In this document: positions 1-5,570 of the stretch, in pieces
Position numbering within the stretch: position 1 is the first letter of the stretch
Layout: each line of letters begins with the position of its first letter
NCBI GenBank assembly: GCA_029879555.1
Contig: JAOUQB010000141.1
Span: 1-6,571, forward strand
Source: Nitrospirota bacterium
Lineage (GTDB): Bacteria; Nitrospirota; Nitrospiria; Nitrospirales; UBA8639
Direction: 5' to 3'
DNA length: 6,571 bases
The notes under the pieces: model-generated
What the model was told of the DNA's origin: nothing
Databases searched by the model: none
What the model saw: only the letters and a program-made list of their open reading frames with translations
Position numbers and translations under genes: made by a program

Positions 1-636
1 GACCAGCTTTTCTCCATCTTTCAGTCCAAGAATTTCTCGTATTTTCCTTGAGGGTGTTCCAAGAAGTGGGAAAGATGGACTTGTATCTGTGGTCAGGGGG
101 AAGGCCGGCATCGGAATACCCGGATAGAGCCGAATGAGGTGGGCAGCCTTAGCATATTCCTGACAAATATGTTCATAGATGGCCAAATGCGTCGCATTGG
201 TTCTATCCATGTATGGCACAAGCACCTGATCCCAGGAAAGCGAGCCAATGGCTACGGCCGGACATTGGGCTTCAAATGCACTAGCTATAGCCAAATAGGA
301 AATATTGGAAATCACGAGCTGGGGTTGAACCTTATTCATGGCCGATACTTCCTGATTCACTCGTTCATTCCAATTGTGGTGAAACGCATGATAGGCCGCC
401 CACGTCCCGTTCAGGTCTATGTCGAGTGGCCCCGTTTGAACACAACCAATATCTTGAGCGACCGGCTGCAAATCCCAGGGGACCTCCAAATATTCTTCAA
501 AAATAGAAGACGGAACACAGGTTCGAAGCACAACGTGCAATTCATCACATACCCTACCTAAGGCATTAAGGATGGGAATAATTTGCGCGGCATGCCCAAA
601 TCCATGGGCCGAGATTGCACACCATACAACTGGCAT
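1..636 (-). CDS. Glycosyltransferase-like protein (GT-B / family 28 type), N-terminal part, cut by window edge
   Basis: The reverse strand is open from the ATG at 636 to the window edge, giving 212 codons with no stop, so this is the N-terminal part of a longer gene. The start is supported by AAAGGA ending 5 bases upstream. The protein opens with a short hydrophobic beta strand followed by SAHGFGHAAQ at residues 9-18. Such a Gly/His-rich loop is typical of the N-terminal domain of GT-B glycosyltransferases of the MurG/family 28 kind and resembles the GHGFGHATR-like loop of glycosyltransferase-like domains in arabinokinases. A later PQLVISN segment, around residues 105-110, fits the next Rossmann strand. 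The donor-binding C-terminal domain lies outside the window, so donor and acceptor cannot be named. The gene is divergent from the lipoprotein gene, with about 150 bases between the two starts. Coding character is good throughout; the family call is by motif only. Confidence 0.72.
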   Translation of the reverse strand, partial: MPVVWCAISAHGFGHAAQIIPILNALGRVCDELHVVLRTCVPSSIFEEYLEVPWDLQPVAQDIGCVQTGPLDIDLNGTWAAYHAFHHNWNERVNQEVSAMNKVQPQLVISNISYLAIASAFEAQCPAVAIGSLSWDQVLVPYMDRTNATHLAIYEHICQEYAKAAHLIRLYPGIPMPAFPLTTDTSPSFPLLGTPSRKIREILGLKDGEKLV

Positions 637-714
637 TGAGATCCTTTCTTAAACGACGAAGGCTCTGTTCGTATTTTTGGAAAGAAAGACCACTCTACTC
701 ATTTATTGACTTGC

Positions 715-727
715 AGGAGACCAGTTG
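715..727 (+). promoter_or_regulatory. Shine-Dalgarno site with alternative TTG start for the lipoprotein gene
   Basis: AGGAG at 715-719 stands 5 bases before an in-frame TTG at 725. This is the best ribosome-binding site near the lipoprotein gene. The ATG at 791, which gives a normal lipoprotein signal peptide, has none. If TTG is used, the protein gains 22 N-terminal residues, several of them acidic, which is unusual for an export signal. A 12-codon frame at 753-791 ends in TAATG overlapping the ATG at 791 and could couple translation instead. Confidence 0.35.
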
Positions 728-790
728 AAGTTCATAGAATTTATAGAAGACCATGAAATTACTTTCACTCACATCCCAGTTCTCTCAATA

Positions 791-1248
791 ATGAGACCCG
801 CGTCAAACCTTCTCAAAATTATTTTTCGTGCAGGTTTGCTCATTATCTGTCCCCTCATTTCGGCCTGTCACCAGGCCCCCAAGCAATATCCCCAAGGTCA
901 CCCAAGTACCAAGACCCAACCGCCTCAGGTTGAACAACAGTTATTAGCGACCATTCAAGATGCTGAATCACTAGGACCGGGAAATCCCCTTCTTTTGAGT
1001 AGCCTCTATAGCCTGGCCGACTATTATCACGGTCGGAAGGAATACGAGAAATCCGCCGACCAAACCTCCGCGCTTTACACATTAAAGAATCCATCAATGG
1101 TCCAGACCATCCCGATCTTGCGGTTATCCTTCAACGATATGCCCAGGTCCTTCAGGAAGCGAACCGCCAAACTGAAGCCGCGAACCTCTTAGCTCGTGCA
1201 AAGGCCATCTTAGCCAAGACCACGACAGCTGCCCCTCCGTCACCATAA
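791..1248 (+). pseudogene. TPR-repeat lipoprotein, broken by a one-base frameshift near 1063
   Basis: From the ATG at 791 the product begins with a basic n-region and hydrophobic stretch ending in the lipobox ISAC, with the lipid-accepting cysteine at residue 26. It should therefore be an exported, membrane-anchored lipoprotein. A Pro/Gln-rich linker follows, then a tetratricopeptide helix pair containing SLADYYHGRKEYEKSADQ. This frame then becomes non-TPR-like and stops at 1192. The -1 frame, entered at about 1063, continues the TPR without interruption: NLRALHIKE, then GPDHPDLAVILQRYAQ, then a second helix ending ARAKAILAK, with a TAA at 1246-1248. The GPDHPDLA motif is characteristic of kinesin-light-chain-like TPRs, so the fusion is almost certainly the ancestral protein of about 153 residues. 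The junction is a run of three A after C at 1061; one extra A restores the frame. It may be a true pseudogene or a sequencing error. TPR domains bind proteins; the partner is unknown. Confidence 0.75.
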
Positions 1249-1305
1249 CAACCCTTTCAGCCTTCTTCATCGACATTTCGACCCAGCTTTAATGGAAAAA
1301 GTTGC

Positions 1306-1317
1306 CTACCTAGGTAG
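1306..1317. repeat. 12-bp perfect palindrome CTACCTAGGTAG
   Basis: CTACCTAGGTAG reads the same on both strands. It lies in the roughly 200-base gap between the broken lipoprotein gene and the zinc-ribbon gene, about 60 bases upstream of the candidate sigma-54 promoter. It could be a binding site for a dimeric regulator. A single 12-bp palindrome without a second copy is weak evidence. Confidence 0.25.
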
Positions 1318-1378
1318 AAATAACAGGAGAATTTCTTCATTTTGGTGAAGATTCATGCATATTATGACGTCTTCTCGC

Positions 1379-1394
1379 TGGCACAAGACTTGTT
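1379..1394 (+). promoter_or_regulatory. Possible sigma-54 (-24/-12) promoter
   Basis: TGGCAC, five bases, then TTGTT matches the sigma-54 pattern TGGCAC-N5-TTGCW except for T in place of C in the -12 element. It stands 51 bases before the ATG at 1446, with the ribosome-binding site in between, which is a sensible distance. The changed base belongs to the conserved GC of the -12 element, so activity is uncertain. No enhancer-binding site is identifiable, although the palindrome at 1306-1317 lies upstream. Confidence 0.25.
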
Positions 1395-1445
1395 AATGAA
1401 GTATCGGAATACCGCGAATCACCTTTGATAAAGGACTGTCAGCCC

Positions 1446-1730
1446 ATGAAGAAAATCCCCAACGCACCTGCCAAGCGAGGGCGACCAAGAAAAAAGTCCG
1501 CAGCCAAAAGCGCCTCATCTTCTGCACAAAGCGACAAGCATCCTCGATGTTCACGCTGTGGATCCCGAACCGTGACGTTAGAACAATTGGAACAAGAGCT
1601 CTTAGTGACACTCAGTATCCATTGTTTAATTTGTGGGCATCATTCCTTTATCGGCCGTCCGGTGATTCGGCTCCTGAAACGCCCGAACGTCACCATTCCT
1701 GATTCCATAACCCGCCCCACCATCAGATAG
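1446..1730 (+). CDS. Small AT-hook-like / zinc-ribbon protein of unknown function
   Basis: A 94-residue basic protein that I do not recognise as a named family. Residues 10-17 read KRGRPRKK, the GRP core with flanking basic residues typical of an AT-hook, which binds the minor groove of AT-rich DNA. A Ser/Ala/Lys linker follows. Then CSRC (35-38) and CLIC (60-63), each followed by Gly, form a CxxC...CxxC zinc ribbon with about 21 residues between knuckles. HH at 65-66 is adjacent. The tail is basic and Pro-rich. This arrangement suggests a nucleic-acid-binding or transcription-associated protein; that is inference. I chose the ATG at 1446 because AAGGA lies 10 bases upstream; an in-frame TTG at 1425 has no such site. 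The gene is convergent with the flavoprotein gene, 45 bases apart, and I see no clear terminator between them. Confidence 0.65.
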   Translation: MKKIPNAPAKRGRPRKKSAAKSASSSAQSDKHPRCSRCGSRTVTLEQLEQELLVTLSIHCLICGHHSFIGRPVIRLLKRPNVTIPDSITRPTIR

Positions 1731-1775
1731 CCCAACCTTCAACTACCTTGCCTCCTTGCTCAAAGCGCAGTGGTC

Positions 1776-2672
1776 TTACCACGATTCAGTTCGTACGGTT
1801 AAAGGAAATATTTGATAATCTTTGAGGCCTTGCGTGACTTGCCGACAAGCCGTGACACTTCCACACATGCGCAAATCGGACTGCGAAAGATTCGGAACCA
1901 GTTCGAGTAATGGGGTGGGATCAATCTGCTCCTCGCCAGACGATCGCACCTTGGAGCGAATGATTCGACCTGTCATGGACGACCAATCACTTGGCCAAGA
2001 TCGGGTTAACACCGGCAGATATCGAAAATGCTGCGGTAACTCTTGCGCCATCTTCAATAAGTCCTGATGCAACATCAATTGTCTTTCATGACGGACACTG
2101 GCAATCAAAGTCAAAAACCCATCTCCCTTTCTATCGGATTTGGTCCATTCCTGCTCGGCCATATAGCGAACATAAGAAAGAAACGGTGTCACTCCTGTTC
2201 CAAATGCCACGCACACCAAACGACGACCTTCCCACTCACCATCAGGTTCCAACCGTAAGTTCGCTCCCTTGCATTGGCTGGCATTTTCATACACAGTCGC
2301 GATGCCAGCCTCCTTATCTATTGTCACACGAACAGCAATCCCCTCCTCCTCATACCATGTTTCAGCCTCCCTAGACTGCCACCAAGGCGAGGTATCGGAT
2401 TGAGGAAGATGCGTATCATTAATAAAGGTCTCTAAGACCCTAGGTTCGATGTTGGCTGCATTCGACCTCGTATACATTCTCCGACGGTACTTCCTCGTGC
2501 GGCCACCCCAAGGTTTCGCTAAAAATGCTGTTCCCGGACGCATGGTATCGTGAATCTCATAGCGTCTTCCCTCAATTTCGACGTCATCAGGTAATAATAA
2601 TTGCACTCGTCGAATCTCCCCAGGGTCAAGCACTTGAAGTTGTACTATTCGTGCGGAAACCACATTTTCCAT
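1776..2672 (-). CDS. Ferredoxin-NADP reductase-like FAD/NAD(P)-binding oxidoreductase
   Basis: A 298-residue soluble flavoprotein of the ferredoxin reductase superfamily, which passes electrons between NAD(P)H and a one-electron carrier through FAD. The N-terminal half should be the FAD-binding barrel; RMYT at 65-68 takes the place of the family's RxYS motif, with Thr for Ser. The C-terminal half carries the nucleotide-binding signature FGTGVTPFLS (157-166), then SVRHERQLMLHQDL (192-205), YLPVLTR (218-224) and MCGSVTACRQV (269-279), in the family's order and spacing. The chain ends in Trp, like some bacterial ferredoxin/flavodoxin reductases where a terminal aromatic residue stacks on the flavin. 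The stretch between RMYT and the second FAD segment is longer than usual and rich in Trp, Glu and Asp, perhaps an insertion. There is no iron-sulfur cysteine cluster, so the partner is a separate protein, not visible here. GAGGG 6 bases before the ATG at 2672 supports the start. It is divergent from flgM. Confidence 0.8.
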   Translation of the reverse strand: MENVVSARIVQLQVLDPGEIRRVQLLLPDDVEIEGRRYEIHDTMRPGTAFLAKPWGGRTRKYRRRMYTRSNAANIEPRVLETFINDTHLPQSDTSPWWQSREAETWYEEEGIAVRVTIDKEAGIATVYENASQCKGANLRLEPDGEWEGRRLVCVAFGTGVTPFLSYVRYMAEQEWTKSDRKGDGFLTLIASVRHERQLMLHQDLLKMAQELPQHFRYLPVLTRSWPSDWSSMTGRIIRSKVRSSGEEQIDPTPLLELVPNLSQSDLRMCGSVTACRQVTQGLKDYQIFPLTVRTESW

Positions 2673-2730
2673 CGTATGCCCTCAACTCGTGTACTTGCTT
2701 CTTTCATCTTTTTTTTCTATGATTTCTGAC

Positions 2731-3081
2731 ATGGAAATTCCAAAATTTTCATCCATACCCGATTGGCAGTCGACGGCCACTTCCTTGTCTTCATCTTCTC
2801 GCTCCTATGAAACCGCTCAGCCTCCTGTCAAACCCAAGAAGGATGAACCGTCGATGGCATCGCAAGAATCGGAGCCGTTGACTCTTTCTCCTCTCGGACA
2901 GGAAATCAAGCAATACTCCAACGCTCTGGCTAACCTTCCAGATATTCGACTTGAACGAGTGACACAAATTCAAAAGGCTTTAAAAAACGGCACCTACGCC
3001 ATTTCCTCTCAAAATCTTGCCGATAAACTGATCCAAGAAATTTCAAGCCTTTCCCCAGACTCATCATCTTCATCCGCCTAA
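2731..3081 (+). CDS. flgM: Anti-sigma-28 factor FlgM
   Basis: A 116-residue protein whose C-terminal half matches FlgM, the factor that binds the flagellar sigma factor FliA (sigma-28) and is released by export through the hook-basal body when the hook is complete. The signature spans about residues 66-104: LANLPDIRLERVTQIQ followed by the ALKNGTYAISSQNLADKLI region. The R-x-E-R-V, G-T-Y and helix with LADKLI are the family's hallmarks. The N-terminal half is Ser/Pro/Lys-rich and low in complexity, as expected for the disordered export half of FlgM, and somewhat longer than in enteric FlgM. The start is uncertain: in-frame ATGs at 2719 and 2731 and a GTG at 2689 all lack a good ribosome-binding site; I prefer 2731 for length and N-terminal character. 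No flgN or flgK follows; the next gene in the same direction is a PilZ protein. The 58-base gap to the divergent flavoprotein gene must hold promoter elements for both, but I see no clear sigma-28 site. Confidence 0.82.
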   Translation: MEIPKFSSIPDWQSTATSLSSSSRSYETAQPPVKPKKDEPSMASQESEPLTLSPLGQEIKQYSNALANLPDIRLERVTQIQKALKNGTYAISSQNLADKLIQEISSLSPDSSSSSA

Positions 3082-3311
3082 ACTACCTTTACACCCACCC
3101 CCTCACCATTTTTTCTTCCAAAGCCTACCGGCCTTATCAGTGGATTCATGCAAAAAAAGCATCCTAACAAAGGCTATGCTTGCTTCCAATATGAAAGAAT
3201 TTGAATTCGGTTGCGGCACCTTCTTCTATGTTTTTTCTCATTACTACCTTGCGATCTTGCATCTAGTTTTTTCGCCTTGTAGCATGACACATTCTAACCG
3301 AAAAGACTCTG

Positions 3312-3971
3312 ATGCATTCGACGTCTCGATACCCAATCATGGGCTCCAATGTTCTGTGGCTCACGGTTGCCACCAGCCCGAACAATATTTTAATCAAATC
3401 CTCTATCCTGGGTTTAGGCCCGGATCATTCCCTCCTCTGTGCTATTCCCGACGATCAACCGCTAGAGACACTATCACAAGGATTGCGTTGTAAAGGTCGC
3501 TCCAATATCGACGGAGAGATTTTTGAATTTGAAACAGTGATACAAGAATTCCTCTCATTTCCCTCAGCCATTCGCCTGACCGCTCCTCAGACTATTTTAC
3601 GCCAAATACCGCGCTCATTTCCGCGATTGACCGTAGATCTTCCTGGCGTGGTTCGTCCTTTAAGTCGAACAGGTCAAATCCTGGCTGTTCTCCCGGTTCA
3701 ACTCAGCAACCTTTCTCCAACTGGCTGCCAAATCACCATCGACCCGTCCACTTGGCCGAGAGTTTCAGCCCTCCACCTTTATTTAAGCTGTCGGCTACCC
3801 GGCTTCAACCACCAATCAAAAATCCAAGGCTCCATCGAATGGGTGCACCCAACCAATGAACTCGTCATCGGCATTCAGTTTATCTTTCAAACAGACAAAG
3901 ACATTGTTCAACAAGACGTCTTGCAGTGGTACTCCTCCCAAAAAGCCACCATAGTGAATACGACCGCTTAG
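3312..3971 (+). CDS. YcgR-like PilZ-domain c-di-GMP receptor
   Basis: A 219-residue cytoplasmic protein with no signal peptide or membrane segment. Residues about 20-95 look like the YcgR-type N-terminal beta domain, and residues about 97-205 form a PilZ domain. The c-di-GMP-binding signatures are both present: RSFPR (101-105) supplies the RxxxR arginines, and NLSPTG (133-138) gives the (D/N)xSxxG motif after a normal spacing. In YcgR, c-di-GMP binding lets the protein act on the flagellar motor as a brake. That role is inferred here from domain layout and from the flgM gene 230 bases upstream in the same direction; other YcgR-like proteins have different outputs. The ATG at 3312 is the first ATG after the in-frame stop at 3285, with only a weak purine stretch GAAAAGA upstream. 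A second ATG at 3339 is possible and would remove nine residues. The gap before it could hold its own promoter; none is convincing. Confidence 0.78.
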   Translation: MHSTSRYPIMGSNVLWLTVATSPNNILIKSSILGLGPDHSLLCAIPDDQPLETLSQGLRCKGRSNIDGEIFEFETVIQEFLSFPSAIRLTAPQTILRQIPRSFPRLTVDLPGVVRPLSRTGQILAVLPVQLSNLSPTGCQITIDPSTWPRVSALHLYLSCRLPGFNHQSKIQGSIEWVHPTNELVIGIQFIFQTDKDIVQQDVLQWYSSQKATIVNTTA

Positions 3972-4036
3972 ACCTTTTCTCTCCCTTGGGGGCACCTTTT
4001 CCTTTCCCATTGGTCTTTAGCAGTCCCCCTGTCTCA

Positions 4037-4085
4037 TGGTGGCAGCAACACCTTGACTGAACATGAGCTCCATCAAGAGCCACCA
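4037..4085. other. Long-loop hairpin in the intergenic stretch upstream of DAHP synthase
   Basis: TGGTGGC (4037-4043) is the exact reverse complement of GCCACCA (4079-4085), and inside it CTTGA (4052-4056) pairs with TCAAG (4073-4077). The result is a nested 7 + 5 base-pair stem with an asymmetric internal loop. It is not followed by a T-run on either strand, so it is not an intrinsic terminator. It lies upstream of the candidate DAHP synthase promoter and within 120 bases of the PilZ gene stop, so it might shape the 3' end of that transcript. It may also be chance. Confidence 0.22.
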
Positions 4086-4136
4086 AAATTATCATCCGAA
4101 AAGCCGAGGCCTGAAAGCAAAAACTTGAACCTGTTG

Positions 4137-4164
4137 AGGCAACGTCCATATGTGCCAGTTGCCT
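4137..4164. repeat. Inverted repeat AGGCAAC / GTTGCCT, possible operator
   Basis: Two perfect 7-base arms, AGGCAAC (4137-4143) and GTTGCCT (4158-4164), are separated by 14 bases, giving a 21-base centre-to-centre spacing or about two helical turns. The spacer includes CATATG close to the dyad centre. The right arm overlaps the TTGCCT proposed as the -35 element of the downstream promoter, a position where a bound repressor would block RNA polymerase. The regulator is unknown; I do not recognise this as a TyrR or TrpR box. Confidence 0.33.
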
Positions 4165-4188
4165 GATAATGCGGGTTCTGATTACAAT
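4159..4188 (+). promoter_or_regulatory. Candidate sigma-70 promoter for the DAHP synthase gene
   Basis: TTGCCT (4159-4164) and TACAAT (4183-4188) are separated by 18 bases and match the -35 and -10 consensus at four and five of six positions. Transcription would begin near 4195, leaving a leader of about 75 bases before the coding start. The -35 overlaps one arm of the inverted repeat at 4137-4164. The leader contains ACATTCAT twice (4231-4238 and 4244-4251) but no attenuator-like hairpin and no leader peptide with clustered aromatic codons. Confidence 0.4.
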
Positions 4189-4271
4189 ATGGTGCAAATT
4201 CTCCTAATTTTTAGGGTCTCTGCGGTTTATACATTCATCATTCACATTCATTTTGACGAAAGATGTCCCCC

Positions 4272-5348
4272 ATGGCCGAGCTTATTAACAACCGGAACAT
4301 CATTGATATTGCCCCACTTCCTTCTCCCAGGCACATACAGGAAATCCTGCCTCTCCCGGATGAAACCGGGCACATGGTGCTACAGGCTCGACAAGCCATT
4401 CGTGATATCCTCCAAGGCAAGGATACGCGGAGATTAGCCGTCATCATTGGCCCCTGTTCCATTCATGACCCTGAGGCTGCCATCCAATATGCAGAGCAAC
4501 TGAAACAAGTCGCCGATCGTGTCCGCGACCATTTGTTAGTCATCTCCCGAACCTACTTTGAAAAGCCTCGTACCACCGTCGGCTGGAAAGGCCTTATCAA
4601 CGATCCCAAGTTGGATGGATCGTGTGATATTGGAGGCGGATTTGAACTGGCTCGCTCTATTTTACTGAAAATCAACCAATTGGGTGTGCCCTGTGCCACG
4701 GAGTTTCTTGATCCCGTCACGCCGCAATATATATCTGATCTCATTAGCTGGTCAGCCATTGGAGCCCGCACAACCGAAAGCCAAACTCACCGGGAAATGG
4801 CCAGCGGTCTTTCCATGCCGGTCGGATTGAAAAATGGAACCGACGGGGGACTCCAGGTTGCCCTCAACGCCATGATTGCAGCCCGGCACCCCCAAAGCTT
4901 TATTGGTGTCAACGCCGAAGGCGTAACTTCCATCATTAAAACCAACGGGAATCCTGATCGACATATCGTCCTTCGTGGTGGTGGTGGACGAGTCAATTAC
5001 AATCGGAAAGATATTTCAGACGCCGTACAATGTCTCGCGAAAGAAGACATTCGCCGACCAGTCATGGTGGATTGCTCCCATGGTAATTCGGAAAAGGACC
5101 ACACGCGACAAGTTCCCGTCGCGCAATCCGTGGTGAAGCAATTTATCGAAGGTCAAGCGGCCATTATGGGCCTCTTAATCGAAAGCAATCTCAAGCCTGG
5201 GAATCAAAAATGGGAAGTCGGGAAATCATTGAAATGGGGCGTATCCATTACTGATGCCTGCATTGGTTGGGAAGAAACTGAACATCTTCTTGACGAATTA
5301 GCGGAAACGTTAGATAAATCCGCCAACACAACCGCCGTATCAGGATAA
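4272..5348 (+). CDS. aroG: 3-deoxy-7-phosphoheptulonate (DAHP) synthase, class I AroG type
   Basis: This enzyme condenses phosphoenolpyruvate with erythrose 4-phosphate to DAHP, the first step of the shikimate pathway to Phe, Tyr and Trp. The 358-residue sequence is collinear with E. coli AroG/AroF/AroH. Visible motifs are GPCSIHD (60-66), YFEKPRTTVGWKGLINDP (from 95), GARTTESQ, GLSMPVGLKNGTDG, LRGG, DCSHGNS (267-273) and SITDACIGWEE. The four metal ligands are all present: C62, H270, E304 and D328, with spacing almost identical to E. coli (61, 268, 302, 326). Residues matching the E. coli feedback-inhibition site, D147, P151 and S181 (E. coli D146, P150, S180), are kept, so allosteric control by an aromatic amino acid is likely; which one cannot be told. 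I chose the ATG at 4272 because the purine stretch GAAAG is 9 bases upstream; the ATG at 4263 directly abuts that stretch and would add three residues. It is monocistronic as far as can be seen; paralogue letter (G, F or H) is by similarity only. Confidence 0.93.
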   Translation: MAELINNRNIIDIAPLPSPRHIQEILPLPDETGHMVLQARQAIRDILQGKDTRRLAVIIGPCSIHDPEAAIQYAEQLKQVADRVRDHLLVISRTYFEKPRTTVGWKGLINDPKLDGSCDIGGGFELARSILLKINQLGVPCATEFLDPVTPQYISDLISWSAIGARTTESQTHREMASGLSMPVGLKNGTDGGLQVALNAMIAARHPQSFIGVNAEGVTSIIKTNGNPDRHIVLRGGGGRVNYNRKDISDAVQCLAKEDIRRPVMVDCSHGNSEKDHTRQVPVAQSVVKQFIEGQAAIMGLLIESNLKPGNQKWEVGKSLKWGVSITDACIGWEETEHLLDELAETLDKSANTTAVSG

Positions 5349-5352
5349 CGGT

Positions 5353-5481
5353 TCAGGGGTTTTTCTGCCCGCCATAGGATACGTACCGCTTAAAAAATCC
5401 CTCCACCCAGGCAGCCCACCCGACGCCTAAACTTGCATAAGCTTTCTTGAGAGGATGGGTAAAGCGTAGCTTTCTGGTCAT
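5353..5481 (-). CDS. Possible small protein of 42 residues, unknown
   Basis: In the 222-base gap between the DAHP synthase and MerC genes, one reverse frame is open for 61 codons, from a TAG at 5536-5538 to a TGA at 5353-5355. The first ATG is at 5481. The product is short, basic and rich in aromatic residues: it starts MTRKLRFTHPLKKAY, continues with a Gly/Ala/Trp-rich stretch WAAWVEGFFKRY and ends GGQKNP. Residues before the ATG (LSKLWAFLGKLPNGG) look equally protein-like, so the real start may lie upstream or the gene may be a remnant. No good Shine-Dalgarno site precedes the ATG. The frame ends 4 bases from the convergent DAHP synthase stop. I do not recognise a family. Its protein-like composition is the only support. 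Confidence 0.35.
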   Translation of the reverse strand: MTRKLRFTHPLKKAYASLGVGWAAWVEGFFKRYVSYGGQKNP

Positions 5482-5570
5482 ACCACCATTAGGCAGTTTG
5501 CCCAGAAAAGCCCATAATTTGGATAAGAAAAGAGGCTAACTGGCGTAGGGAACTACAAACAGTTGGAAAA

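Noticed and set aside
139..561. Forward open frame of 140 codons inside the glycosyltransferase region
   Set aside because: It is antisense to the reverse frame, which is open over the whole 636 bases, has a good ribosome-binding site and a recognisable GT-B loop. The forward product has no recognisable motif.
1055..1075. Programmed -1 frameshifting in the lipoprotein gene
   Set aside because: The junction has only three A in a row and no X-XXY-YYZ slippery heptamer or clear downstream structure. A simple one-base deletion explains it better.
1731..1775. Bidirectional terminator between the convergent zinc-ribbon and flavoprotein genes
   Set aside because: No stable GC-rich hairpin with a flanking T-run was found on either strand.
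3140..3493. Forward open frame of 117 codons before and into the PilZ gene
   Set aside because: It overlaps the PilZ coding sequence by about 180 bases in another frame, and its product has no family signature.
3880..4197. Reverse open frame of 105 codons covering the PilZ end and the intergenic stretch
   Set aside because: It overlaps the real PilZ gene antisense. The low-complexity Lys/Gly and Cys/His runs look like chance reading of T/C-rich DNA, and no transposase-like motif is present.
4231..4251. Direct repeat ACATTCAT (13-base period) in the DAHP synthase leader
   Set aside because: Two 8-base copies in AT-rich leader DNA can arise by chance; there is no third copy and no symmetry.
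4150..4271. Aromatic-rich leader peptide or attenuator for DAHP synthase
   Set aside because: The frame from 4150 has scattered Phe and Tyr codons but no cluster. It starts upstream of the predicted transcription start and runs on into the gene out of frame; no terminator/antiterminator hairpins are visible.
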